From: Gracilinema caldarium
GTDB taxonomy: Bacteria > Spirochaetota > Spirochaetia > Treponematales > Breznakiellaceae
NCBI RefSeq assembly: GCF_029265695.1
Contig: NZ_JAJUHW010000004.1
Coordinates: forward strand, 62,001-126,000
Direction of reading: 5' to 3'
Length of the DNA: 64,000 bases
Shown here: one piece after another, positions 43,279 to 52,234 of the stretch
Layout of the letters: every line of letters starts with the position of its first letter
Position numbering within the stretch: position 1 is the first letter of the stretch
Translations under genes and position numbers: made by a program
The notes under the pieces: model-generated
Seen by the model: only the letters and a program-made list of their open reading frames with translations
What the model was told of the DNA's origin: nothing
Databases searched by the model: none

Positions 43279-44172
43279 ATGGATTTATCTACCTTTTTTC
43301 AATACTTAGCTAATGCCCTCTCTCTGGGAAGCCTGTATGCCCTCATAGCTATTGGCTATTCAATGGTTTACGGTATCTTGCGGCTTATCAATTTTGCCCA
43401 TGGGGATGTGTTTATGCTGGGGGCGTATATCGCGTTTTACCTTGTCTCCGCGGCCATTATGCCCTGGTGGGTTGCTTTTATTGTTGCGATCGGGCTGACC
43501 TGCCTTTTTGGTATCGGCCTAGAACGGGTAGCTTACCGGCCGCTGCGGGATTCTCCTAAAATTTCCATCATGATCAGTGCAATTGGAGCTTCTTTTTTAA
43601 TAGAAAATCTTGCTATTGTGCTATTCGATGCCCGGCCCAAGGCGTTCAAAGTGCCGGAACTTTTTTCCACCGTGGTCAACATTGGCGGCGTTTCAATCGT
43701 AAGTGTGAGTTTCTTTATCCCCCTTATAACCTTTGCGCTTCTGGGGATCCTTCTTTTTATTGTGCACAGGACGAAAACTGGTATGGCTATGCGGGCTGTT
43801 TCTACCGATCAGGATGCGGCCCGGCTCATGGCTATTGATGTTGATAAAACGGTCTCTTTCACCTTTGGCATAGGGTCTCTTTTAGCTGCCGTCGGCGGCA
43901 TTATGTGGTCCCTGAAATACCCGCAGCTTTTGCCTCTCATGGGAGTCATGCCTGGCCTTAAATGCTTTATCGCGGCGGTTATCGGCGGTATCGGTTCCAT
44001 AGGAGGAGCCGTGCTTGGGGGCTTCCTTTTGGGTATCATTGAAATTATGACCGTGGCTTTTTTGCCGGATCTCACGGGCTACCGGGATGCCTTTGCTTTT
44101 ATTTTACTCATCATAGTACTCTTGGTCCGGCCTACCGGGCTATTGGGTAAGAATCAGGGGGAAAAGGTATGA
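43279..44172 (+). CDS. livH: Branched-chain amino acid ABC permease LivH
   Basis: 297 residues with about eight membrane helices. ATG 43279 is chosen over the earlier in-frame start because AAGGA precedes it and the earlier codons lie in the hairpin. Family segments: ALIAIGYSMVYGILRLINFAHGD and FIAAVIGGIGSIGGAVLGGF. It forms the channel with LivM, whose ATG overlaps this stop. Confidence 0.94.
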   Translation: MDLSTFFQYLANALSLGSLYALIAIGYSMVYGILRLINFAHGDVFMLGAYIAFYLVSAAIMPWWVAFIVAIGLTCLFGIGLERVAYRPLRDSPKISIMISAIGASFLIENLAIVLFDARPKAFKVPELFSTVVNIGGVSIVSVSFFIPLITFALLGILLFIVHRTKTGMAMRAVSTDQDAARLMAIDVDKTVSFTFGIGSLLAAVGGIMWSLKYPQLLPLMGVMPGLKCFIAAVIGGIGSIGGAVLGGFLLGIIEIMTVAFLPDLTGYRDAFAFILLIIVLLVRPTGLLGKNQGEKV

Positions 44173-45218
44173 ACAAAAGGCTTTATTTATCCCTCGGAGC
44201 AGCTCTGCTGTTTGTGGTGCTGCTCTTCTTAGCCGATGCGTTCCTGGATCCCTTTTCCATGCAGATATTTAAGCTCTGTGCCATCAATATTATTCTTGCC
44301 CTGTCGCTCAATCTCCTTAATGGATTTACGGGCCTCTTTTCTCTGGGACACGCAGGTTTTATGTCTATCGGTGCCTACACCTGCGCCCTTCTTACCATGA
44401 CGACGGCTCAAAAGGAAATGAACTTTTTCCTCAAGCCCATAGAACCTTTTTTGGCCCATATTACTATTCCCTTCCTGCCCGCCCTGCTCATTGCGGGGCT
44501 TGTGGCAGCCTTTTTTGGATTTATCATCGGGGCTCCAGCCCTGCGCCTCAGGGACGATTATCTGGCAATCGCTACCCTGGGATTTTCTGAGATTATCCGG
44601 GTTGTGTTTACTAATCTGCAAAGTATTACCAACGGATCTCTGGGTATAAAGGGCTTACCCCGCTTTACCACCATGTGGTGGGCCTGGGGGACCGCGGTGG
44701 TAACGGTGGTCCTCATTGTCAGCCTTATCCACTCAAGCTATGGACGAGCCTTTAAGGCGATTCGGGACAATGAAATTGCAGCAGAAGCCATGGGCATTAA
44801 TGTGTTCAAAATGAAGCTTCTTTCATTTGTCATCTCGTCATTCTTTGCCGGTATCGGCGGGGCTCTCTTAGCTCATCACCTTACCACTATAGATCCTAAA
44901 CAGTTTATGTTCCTCAAGACCTTTGATATCCTCCTGATTGTGGTATTGGGAGGCATCGGTTCTATTTCAGGCTCCATTATAGCCGCCGTGGTGGTTACTA
45001 TTTTGATGGAAGCCCTCCGGTTTCTCGACGGGCCTCTTAATTTTATTTTCTTTTCGACCCCCGGTGTCCCCGGGATCCGGATGGTGGTTTTTTCCATACT
45101 CCTCATGGTGGTTATCCTCTTCCGCCAGCAGGGGCTTATGGGGCGTCATGAGTTATCCTGGTCTATGATAGAAGGCTGGGTCAGAAGCCTGGGCCGCAAG
45201 GGCCGAACAAGGAGCTAG
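44169..45218 (+). CDS. livM: Branched-chain amino acid ABC permease LivM
   Basis: 349 residues. Family hallmarks are ALSLNLLNGFTGLFSLGHAGF, RLRDDYLAIATLGFSEI and VLGGIGSISGSIIAA. It starts at ATG 44169, overlapping livH by four bases. A short basic C-terminal tail (SLGRKGRTRS) follows the last helix. Confidence 0.94.
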   Translation: MNKRLYLSLGAALLFVVLLFLADAFLDPFSMQIFKLCAINIILALSLNLLNGFTGLFSLGHAGFMSIGAYTCALLTMTTAQKEMNFFLKPIEPFLAHITIPFLPALLIAGLVAAFFGFIIGAPALRLRDDYLAIATLGFSEIIRVVFTNLQSITNGSLGIKGLPRFTTMWWAWGTAVVTVVLIVSLIHSSYGRAFKAIRDNEIAAEAMGINVFKMKLLSFVISSFFAGIGGALLAHHLTTIDPKQFMFLKTFDILLIVVLGGIGSISGSIIAAVVVTILMEALRFLDGPLNFIFFSTPGVPGIRMVVFSILLMVVILFRQQGLMGRHELSWSMIEGWVRSLGRKGRTRS

Positions 45219-45220
45219 CG

Positions 45221-45991
45221 GTGGAACATCTATTGCAAACTAAACAACTGACCATGAAGTTCGGCGGCCTTACGGCGGTATCAGAACTGAATATCGAAAT
45301 AGATCCCGGGCAGATTATTGGTCTTATCGGGCCGAACGGGGCTGGAAAAACTACGGCCTTTAACATGATTACCGGGGTGTATAAACCGAGCTCGGGAACC
45401 ATACTTTTTAAGGGCCACCGGATTGATGGATTAAAGCCTCATCGTATAACTGATCTGGGTATTGCCCGCACCTTTCAGAATATACGGCTTTTTAAGGAAA
45501 TGACCGTACTGGAAAATGTCCTTGTGGCCCACCACTTTAGGATGGGTACTAACCTCGCAGAAGCAGTTCTTAAGCTTCCCAGTTACAGGAAGAAAGAAAA
45601 GGAATCCAGAGACCTGGCTATAACCCTGCTTGAGCGGCTGGGATTGGCTGACCAGGCCCATGAACGATCAACTTCGCTGCCCTACGGCAAGCAGCGGCGC
45701 CTTGAAATAGCCCGGGCTTTGGCTACGGGGCCTACGCTCCTCCTCTTAGACGAGCCTGCGGCGGGAATGAATCCCCAGGAGTCCCGGGACCTCATGGATT
45801 TTATTTTTAAGATCCGGGAGGACTTTAAGCTTACCATACTCCTCATTGAACACCATATGCAGGTTGTCATGGGAGTCTGCGAGCGGATGTATGTACTGGA
45901 CTATGGCATAACCATCGCCCAGGGGAGTCCCGAACATATCAGAAAAGATCCAAAGGTAATCGAAGCCTATCTGGGGGCAGACGCATGCTGA
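45221..45991 (+). CDS. livG: Branched-chain amino acid ABC ATPase LivG
   Basis: 256 residues starting at GTG 45221, two bases after livM. Walker A is GPNGAGKTT, the Q-loop region ARTFQNIRLFKEMTVLENV, signature TSLPYGKQRRLEIARAL (LPYGKQ instead of LSGGQ, normal for LivG) and Walker B LLLLDEPAAGMNP. It hydrolyses ATP to drive uptake. Its end overlaps livF by seven bases. Confidence 0.95.
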   Translation: MEHLLQTKQLTMKFGGLTAVSELNIEIDPGQIIGLIGPNGAGKTTAFNMITGVYKPSSGTILFKGHRIDGLKPHRITDLGIARTFQNIRLFKEMTVLENVLVAHHFRMGTNLAEAVLKLPSYRKKEKESRDLAITLLERLGLADQAHERSTSLPYGKQRRLEIARALATGPTLLLLDEPAAGMNPQESRDLMDFIFKIREDFKLTILLIEHHMQVVMGVCERMYVLDYGITIAQGSPEHIRKDPKVIEAYLGADAC

Positions 45992-46695
45992 ACATAGAAA
46001 ATTTGTCGGTCCATTACGGTGGCATCCATGCTCTTCAGGGCATCAGCCTCGAAGTCCCCGCGGGGAAAATCGTGACCCTCATCGGGGCTAACGGTGCAGG
46101 AAAAAGTACCACCCTGAACGCTATTATCGGACTTGTTAAAAGCTCTTCCGGTTCTGTGACCTTTGAAGGGAAAAATATCCTAGGCCAGCCTACGAAAAGC
46201 CTCGTAGAGCAGGGGATCGTACTTGTGCCAGAGGGCCGTCGGATTTTTCCGAACCTGACGGTCCAGGAAAATCTTACCCTCGGCGCCTATGCACGAACCG
46301 ATAAGGAAGGTATAGAAAAGGATAGGGAACGGGTCTTTAGTCTCTTTCCCCGGCTCAAGGAACGGATTAAGCAGAAGGCCGGAACCCTGTCAGGGGGAGA
46401 ACAGCAAATGCTTGCCGTGGGCCGGGCCCTCATGAGTAAACCCAAAATGCTTATGATGGACGAACCATCCCTGGGGCTAGCGCCTATCATTGTGGGAATG
46501 ATTTTTGATATTATAAAAGAAATAAACAGGTCAGGCGTCACGGTACTCCTCGTTGAACAGAATGCCAAGGCTGCGCTGGAAGCCGCAGACCTGGCCTATG
46601 TACTTGAGACTGGCCGGATTACCCTTTCTGGTACAGGCAAAGAACTGCTGGCCGATGACCGGGTCCGTAAAGCCTATCTCGGAGAAGGGGAGTAA
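45985..46695 (+). CDS. livF: Branched-chain amino acid ABC ATPase LivF
   Basis: 236 residues. Walker A GANGAGKST, signature LSGGEQQMLAVGRALM and Walker B MLMMDEPSLGLAP are all present. It pairs with LivG. The proA gene begins only 13 bp downstream without a terminator between, so the transporter and proline genes are probably cotranscribed. Confidence 0.95.
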   Translation: MLNIENLSVHYGGIHALQGISLEVPAGKIVTLIGANGAGKSTTLNAIIGLVKSSSGSVTFEGKNILGQPTKSLVEQGIVLVPEGRRIFPNLTVQENLTLGAYARTDKEGIEKDRERVFSLFPRLKERIKQKAGTLSGGEQQMLAVGRALMSKPKMLMMDEPSLGLAPIIVGMIFDIIKEINRSGVTVLLVEQNAKAALEAADLAYVLETGRITLSGTGKELLADDRVRKAYLGEGE

Positions 46696-46708
46696 AAAGG
46701 GGTACAGG

Positions 46709-47980
46709 ATGGGAAATCTCGATACAGTGTTTGCTTCCCTCAGGGAAGCCCAAAAAGCCCTTGCATTGGTGAGCCGGAAGGAAAAAGATGAAGGTCTCAG
46801 GGCGGTAATGAAGGCCATTGATGCAGATAGGCAGGCTATTCTGACGGCCAACCGGCTCGACGTTGAACGGGCCCGCGCATCGGGCATGAAAGAAGCCCTG
46901 GTAGACCGGCTTGCCCTGAATGACAAACGAATCAACGAAATGATCGATGGCATTGATGTGGTAATACGGCAGGATGATCCCATCGGCCGGGTCCTCGACG
47001 GCTGGACTTTACCCAATGGGCTTTTTATAGAAAAGATAACCGTTCCCCTCGGGACTGCGGCGATTATTTACGAATCCCGCCCCAACGTTACGGTGGACGC
47101 CTTTTGCCTAGCTTACAAGGCAGGCTGCGCTATTCTGCTCCGGGGGAGTTCCGCAGCCCTTGAGTCCAACCGAGCCCTGGTTACAACCATGAAGAGGGCC
47201 CTTGCGGAAGTGAACCGCTTCCCCGATGCGGTCGCTTTGGCAGACTCAGGAAGCCGGGACGAGGTTGATGAAATTCTTACCGCCCGGGGCCAGGTGGATG
47301 TGGTTATTCCCCGGGGCGGTCGGGACCTCATTCGCCGTGTGGTGGACAATGCCCGGGTACCGGTTATTGAAACCGGAGAAGGAAACTGCCACATCTATGT
47401 GGAGCCCAGCGCCGACTTTGAAAGCGCCCTGGCCATTGTGGAAAACGCAAAGATCCAAAAACCCGGAGCCTGCAACGCCGTGGAGACCCTGCTCGTCCAT
47501 CGGGATGCGGCTCATCAATTTATACCCCTCCTTGCCAAGCGGCTTGCGGGTCGGGTCCTCTTACGCTGCTGTGATCGCAGTAGGGCCATACTGGCCGGTG
47601 CAAAAGACCTGCCTGCGGCCCTCAAGGTAGAGGCCGCTGCCGAAGCAGACTGGGAAACTGAATACCTGGACTATATCCTTGCCATTAAGGTGGTCGATAC
47701 CCTCGACGAAGCCATCAGCCATATTAACCGGTACGGCACTAAACATTCGGAAGCAATCCTCACCAATAACCTTGCATCGAGCCAGGAATTCGAACGGCGG
47801 GTTGATGCAGCCTGTGTGTATACCAATGCTTCCATTCGCTTTACCGACGGCGGCCAATTTGGATTCGGGGCCGAACTCGGCATCAGTACCCAAAAATTCC
47901 ACGCCCGGGGTCCCATGGGCCTTGAAGCCCTGACCACAATCAAGTATCGTGTACGGGGAACAGGTCAAATACGGGAGTAA
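46709..47980 (+). CDS. proA: Gamma-glutamyl phosphate reductase (ProA)
   Basis: 423 residues. ATG 46709 is chosen since the protein then starts as in the family and avoids overlap with livF. It reduces gamma-glutamyl phosphate to the semialdehyde with NADPH. Features: VPLGTAAIIYESRPNVTVDAF split in the family core, RGSSAAL, the nucleophile Cys in KPGACNAVETLLVH, and the C-terminal RFTDGGQFGFGAELGIST. The order proA-proB-proC is seen here, with short gaps of 14 bp and a 4-bp overlap. Confidence 0.96.
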   Translation: MGNLDTVFASLREAQKALALVSRKEKDEGLRAVMKAIDADRQAILTANRLDVERARASGMKEALVDRLALNDKRINEMIDGIDVVIRQDDPIGRVLDGWTLPNGLFIEKITVPLGTAAIIYESRPNVTVDAFCLAYKAGCAILLRGSSAALESNRALVTTMKRALAEVNRFPDAVALADSGSRDEVDEILTARGQVDVVIPRGGRDLIRRVVDNARVPVIETGEGNCHIYVEPSADFESALAIVENAKIQKPGACNAVETLLVHRDAAHQFIPLLAKRLAGRVLLRCCDRSRAILAGAKDLPAALKVEAAAEADWETEYLDYILAIKVVDTLDEAISHINRYGTKHSEAILTNNLASSQEFERRVDAACVYTNASIRFTDGGQFGFGAELGISTQKFHARGPMGLEALTTIKYRVRGTGQIRE

Positions 47981-47994
47981 TTATAAAAGCTATT

Positions 47995-48798
47995 ATGATA
48001 CCTCAATTAATTGAAGATGCCCGAAAGATCGTAATAAAAGTTGGGTCCAATACGCTGGCGGACAAGCAGGGGCACATAAACCGTGCGTTCCTCGCTGAAT
48101 TCGCCGAGCAGGTTGCGGATTTGCTTTCCCAGGGGAAGCAGGTTGTACTTGTGTCCTCAGGCGCTCGGATTGCGGGCATATCTACCATCGGCAAATGGGA
48201 GCGGAAACGGGACATTCACTACAAGCAGGCCCTCTGTGCGGTCGGCCAGGTGGAACTGATGGAAGCCTGGCGCAAGGCCTTTGAGCCTAAAAATATACAC
48301 ATTGGTCAGCTCCTCCTCACTGCCGATGATTTTTCCAACGATATAAGGACCCTGCACATGCGGAATACCCTCTTTACTTTAGTTGATGAAGGGGTGGTTC
48401 CCATCATTAACGAAAACGATTCGGTTTGTGTTGATGAAATTAAAATCGGCGACAACGACAATCTTGCTGCTTTATCAGCTATTTTGTGGAGCGCCGATCT
48501 TTTGATTCTTTTCAGCGATATTGACGGTGTCTATACCAAGAATCCTAAGGAACACCAGGATGCGGAACTCATAGAAGAAGTGCGGGACCTGGCGGCCTTA
48601 AAGTCTTCCATCTCCATGGGCAGCACCAACAGTTTCGGAACTGGCGGTATCGTAACAAAACTGGAAGCCGCCGAAAAAGTTCTTTCTTACGGCATTCCCA
48701 TGATACTTGCCCATGGGGGCAAAAGCCGGGTATTGGAAGCTCTTCGCAGCGGTACCCAGCGGGGAACCGCCTTTATTCCGCCGGGAGGCAAACCGTGA
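47995..48798 (+). CDS. proB: Glutamate 5-kinase (ProB), short form without PUA domain
   Basis: 267 residues, the amino acid kinase domain only; the PUA domain present in E. coli ProB is absent. Features: IVIKVGSNTLAD, VVLVSSGARIAG, IINENDSVCVDEIKIGDND and SISMGSTNSFGTGGIVTKLEAA. It phosphorylates glutamate in the first step of proline synthesis. No ribosome site is seen; coupling to proA is likely. Its last codon overlaps proC. Confidence 0.95.
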   Translation: MIPQLIEDARKIVIKVGSNTLADKQGHINRAFLAEFAEQVADLLSQGKQVVLVSSGARIAGISTIGKWERKRDIHYKQALCAVGQVELMEAWRKAFEPKNIHIGQLLLTADDFSNDIRTLHMRNTLFTLVDEGVVPIINENDSVCVDEIKIGDNDNLAALSAILWSADLLILFSDIDGVYTKNPKEHQDAELIEEVRDLAALKSSISMGSTNSFGTGGIVTKLEAAEKVLSYGIPMILAHGGKSRVLEALRSGTQRGTAFIPPGGKP

Positions 48799-49625
48799 AA
48801 TATACAATTACCTGTATTGGCAGCGGCAATATGGGCGGTGCGCTGATGAAGGCCGCCGCCCGGATGATCGGAGGGGCCGCTATTGGCGTCACTGACGCGG
48901 ATACAACTAAGGCAGCGGCCTTTGCTGCCGAGCTGGGCGGCGGCGCCCTGGCGGCGAACAAGGAGGCCGCAGCGGAAGGCCGTTTTGTGCTCCTCGCGGT
49001 AAAGCCCCAGGTGGCGCCTGCGGTGCTGGCGGAGATCGCCCCCGTACTGGCCCAGCGGATCCAGGAAGGAAGAGCTGCGGTGCTGGTTTCCATCGTAGCG
49101 GGGCTTTCCATTGCGGCAATGCGGAAGCACCTCGGTGAAGCGGGCTGCTTGCAAAACCAACCGATAATAAGGCTTATGCCCAACACACCAGCCTTGGTTG
49201 CCAAGGGGATGATTGCCCTGGCTTCATCAGCGGATGTGAAAGCCACGGATGTGGCAGAGCTTGAGCATATTTTAGGCGAAGCGGGCATTATCGATCGAAT
49301 AGAAGAGAAATATATGGATGCCGTGACCGCCCTGTCCGGGTCGGGGCCTGCCTTTGTGTACCTTTTTATTGAATCCCTAGCCGATGCGGGGGTACGGGCC
49401 GGCTTAAGCCGTGACAAGGCTCTGCGCTATGCGGCCCGGACCGTTTTGGGTTCCGCCGCCATGGTGGAAGAAACGGGCCAGCATCCTGGGGTGCTCAAAG
49501 ATGCGGTGACCTCTCCTGCGGGAACGACCATTGCGGGCATTGCAGCCCTGGAGGAACGGGCCTTCCGGGGCACGGTAATGGCTGCCGTGGATGCGGCGTA
49601 CCGGCGGGCAAAGGAACTCGGATAG
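48795..49625 (+). CDS. proC: Pyrroline-5-carboxylate reductase (ProC)
   Basis: 276 residues. GTG 48795 overlaps the proB stop. The Rossmann start CIGSGNMGGALMKAA binds NADPH; the family signature is seen in AVTALSGSGPAFVYLFIESLADAGVRAGL with DAVTSPAGTTIAGIAALE near the end (given in parts). It catalyses the last proline step. The region is locally more G/C-rich than the rest of the operon. Confidence 0.95.
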   Translation: MKYTITCIGSGNMGGALMKAAARMIGGAAIGVTDADTTKAAAFAAELGGGALAANKEAAAEGRFVLLAVKPQVAPAVLAEIAPVLAQRIQEGRAAVLVSIVAGLSIAAMRKHLGEAGCLQNQPIIRLMPNTPALVAKGMIALASSADVKATDVAELEHILGEAGIIDRIEEKYMDAVTALSGSGPAFVYLFIESLADAGVRAGLSRDKALRYAARTVLGSAAMVEETGQHPGVLKDAVTSPAGTTIAGIAALEERAFRGTVMAAVDAAYRRAKELG

Positions 49626-49639
49626 CCCTTGGATCTTCA

Positions 49640-50530
49640 TCAATAGTAGCTTATCCTGTATTCTCCGATAGTCTTAAAGCCAAGCTTTTCGTAGACCTTT
49701 ATAGCGGACTGGTTTCTTTTTTTTACAAAAAGGCTCACCGCGGCGCCGGTTTGCTGTATCCGTTCCACCAGGGCTGCCACTACATAGGTTCCAATACCCA
49801 AGCCGCGCAGGTCGGGCCGAACATAGACCCCGCCAATCTGCCTATATCTGTAGGACGCTGCGTTGGTATTAGCCTTGGCGGCAGGAAGCCCCTGGTACTC
49901 TCCATAGACAAGCAGTTCTTCTCGTAAAATTCGCTCGACCCCCTGCCGGCAGTGTTTTTCGCTGAAACTGCCATGGGAAGGTATAACCTCTTCCTGTTCA
50001 TAGGCGGCCTGCAATTGGTAGAGTGCTTCCAGAGTAGGATTAACTACGAGTTCTAGTCCATCCGGTTTTAGCGGCAGGCGGACTGTTTCGGTGAGGTTCA
50101 TGAGATAATAATCAAAAGAGTCGCGCATGCTGTAGCCGCTGGATTTCAGGGCTCGTTCAGCGATCCGCACATCCTCAGTAAGACCCTGTACCGAATATAT
50201 TTTTTTAAAGAATTGCTGTTTTAGCATTCTGCATATTATTTTTTCTGCTCTTTCGCTGCTGCAGCCATGAAAGAATGGGTGGAGTATGGCGCCTGAGCGG
50301 AATACAAAGCTTTGGATTGTATTGTCTGCATTTTGACAGATAAGGAGTTCTCCGGGTGGGGCTCCTGTCTGGGTATAGGTAATAAAACGGCTTGCTGCGG
50401 CCACAAGAAAGGGTTCATGGACTCTTAAGAAAGTTTCGATAGCTCCCAGGTCCCTATTGTTCGCTTTGTGCCACCGGCACGCTTCTGTATATTGTTCGGT
50501 GCTAGCCGGTAAGAGCTCCCTGTCTTGCAT
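49640..50530 (-). CDS. GNAT-family N-acetyltransferase
   Basis: 296 residues. The C-terminal half carries the acetyl-CoA site: GGVYVRPDLRGLGIGTYVVAAL (R-G-L-G-I-G) and SAIKVYEKLGFKTIGEYRI. The N-terminal half (about 1-140) is less conserved and may be a second degenerate GNAT unit. Substrate unknown. It is 6 bp downstream of the GH3 hexosaminidase gene on the minus strand, so the two are likely coexpressed, which might hint at an amino-sugar or peptide target. Confidence 0.85.
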   Translation of the reverse strand: MQDRELLPASTEQYTEACRWHKANNRDLGAIETFLRVHEPFLVAAASRFITYTQTGAPPGELLICQNADNTIQSFVFRSGAILHPFFHGCSSERAEKIICRMLKQQFFKKIYSVQGLTEDVRIAERALKSSGYSMRDSFDYYLMNLTETVRLPLKPDGLELVVNPTLEALYQLQAAYEQEEVIPSHGSFSEKHCRQGVERILREELLVYGEYQGLPAAKANTNAASYRYRQIGGVYVRPDLRGLGIGTYVVAALVERIQQTGAAVSLFVKKRNQSAIKVYEKLGFKTIGEYRISYY

Positions 50531-50536
50531 GATGGA

Positions 50537-52234
50537 CTATCTTGTATTCCCTTTGAGCGCAAAAGGGAGTCTTCCCTGCATGGGTATCCTTCCGAGCAGG
50601 GCCGAAAAGGTGGCGATAAAGGATTCCTGAGAATAGCTGTACACCGCAATGCTGCTGGAACTCCAGGGAACACGCTGGAGGTGGACCGGAGAAAGGGCGG
50701 AAATAACAATTATCTTTTTCCCCGAATAACGGATGCTCTGCAGGAGATCTACGCCATAACTGTTGGCGAGGCAAAATATAATGGTGTCGGCAGATTTTGC
50801 CATGGACATAAAATTGATCTTATCGGTTTGGGAGCTTGCATCAGAATAGGGATATTTGAAACGCTGTGCATCAGGATAAGCCCGCAGCCCGATGGTTAAA
50901 AAATCTTCAAAGGGAGAGGCAAGGAGCACTTTGCCTGCTTGGGTAGGATTGAGGGGTGCCGGGTTAGTTCCAGAGACGAGGGTTACACTGCGGGCCGCCA
51001 GATCCAGGAAAAAGGCTTTGCCCTGGGGATCGGGAATCCGTTTTTTTATTTCATCAGTCTGAGGATAAAGGGGCGGGGCAGCGCTGCGGCGAAGGTAATC
51101 GAGCTTAAGAATGAGTATTCTCCGGGCTGCATCCCGTACCCTGGAACGAAATTTTGGATCCCTTTTCATGGCTTCTAAAAGGTTGTTCCACACCGGGTCA
51201 GAAAGATTGGGGGTCTTGGACATCATAATGATATCGTTTCCCGCTTCCAGGGCTTTCTGAGCTGCCCGGGATAGACTGCCTGCGGAAGTAGTTACCCCGT
51301 TCATCAATAGGTCATCCGTAATAACAAGCCCAGTAAAACCGATGGTATCTCTCAGTATGGTAGTGATGAACCAAGGGCTGATTGAGGCTGGTTCATTCCC
51401 TCCTTTGGTGAGCGGAAATGCCAGGTGACCAGTCATGATGGCGGGGATTCCCTCTTTACTGAGCATCCGGTACGGAAGCAGTTCCCGGTTCCAGAGGGTC
51501 GCAAAGGGAATAAAAATTTCGGGAAGCACCCCATGGGAATCGAGTTCCGTATCGCCATGGCCCGGATAATGTTTTGCTGTTGGGATGATACCTGCCTTTT
51601 CCTGTCCCTTGGCAAAGGCGATGCCGAGAATACCTGCTGCAACTGGATCATCACTGAAGGCTCGGGGGCCGATGAGTACGGATTGCTGGTTTGTAAAGAG
51701 ATCAACCGAGGGGGCAAAATTCATGTTGATGCCCAGGGCAGCCAGTTCCCTGCCTATATAATAGCCCGCCATATAGGCGTCCCGGGGAATACCGGAAGCC
51801 CCAATGGCCATATTACCCGGAGTTTCGCTCGTAAGGCCTTTTACATGGCGTATCCAGCCCCCTTCCTGGTCTGTCGCTACAAGGAGGGGGATTTTTTTTT
51901 CGCTTGTTAAAGCCGCCTTCTGGAGCTGCCCCACCGTGTTAGCGAGCCGGTAGGTATCTTCGGTATTCCAGCCGAATATTTTTATACCCCCAATACGGCG
52001 TTTCTGGATCCAGTCCATAATGGCCGGAGAAGGGTCAGCTCCTACCCAGCCCAGCATGAAGGTCTGGGCCAGGGCTTCTTCATCTGACATGCCTGCAAGG
52101 AGTTTTGCCGCCAGTTCATTCGGATTGCCGGGGCTGTAAAAATCCTCCGCCCGGGCGATGCTGCTGGCAGTATTGTATGAGAAAATAAAAATGAATAGGA
52201 GAAATATACCGTTTTTATATAATCCAGGCTTCAC
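50537..52234 (-). CDS. GH3 beta-N-acetylhexosaminidase-like hydrolase, secreted
   Basis: 565 residues. A signal peptide ends ARAED. The GH3 barrel shows LVATDQEGGWIRHVKG, GINMNFAPSVDLF, the KHYPGHGDTELDSHG motif with the His-Asp acid/base dyad typical of NagZ-type enzymes, and the nucleophile Asp in VITDDLLMNGV. A C-terminal GH3_C-like domain (about 390-565) is added, making it longer than cytosolic NagZ. It probably removes N-acetylglucosamine from peptidoglycan or chitin fragments outside the cytoplasm. It overlaps trxB by four bases. Confidence 0.92.
   Translation of the reverse strand: MKPGLYKNGIFLLFIFIFSYNTASSIARAEDFYSPGNPNELAAKLLAGMSDEEALAQTFMLGWVGADPSPAIMDWIQKRRIGGIKIFGWNTEDTYRLANTVGQLQKAALTSEKKIPLLVATDQEGGWIRHVKGLTSETPGNMAIGASGIPRDAYMAGYYIGRELAALGINMNFAPSVDLFTNQQSVLIGPRAFSDDPVAAGILGIAFAKGQEKAGIIPTAKHYPGHGDTELDSHGVLPEIFIPFATLWNRELLPYRMLSKEGIPAIMTGHLAFPLTKGGNEPASISPWFITTILRDTIGFTGLVITDDLLMNGVTTSAGSLSRAAQKALEAGNDIIMMSKTPNLSDPVWNNLLEAMKRDPKFRSRVRDAARRILILKLDYLRRSAAPPLYPQTDEIKKRIPDPQGKAFFLDLAARSVTLVSGTNPAPLNPTQAGKVLLASPFEDFLTIGLRAYPDAQRFKYPYSDASSQTDKINFMSMAKSADTIIFCLANSYGVDLLQSIRYSGKKIIVISALSPVHLQRVPWSSSSIAVYSYSQESFIATFSALLGRIPMQGRLPFALKGNTR

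Noticed and set aside
48773-49417. 214-residue open frame antisense to proC
   Set aside because: Ala/Ser-rich translation typical of the reverse of a G/C-rich gene; proC is unmistakable on the plus strand.
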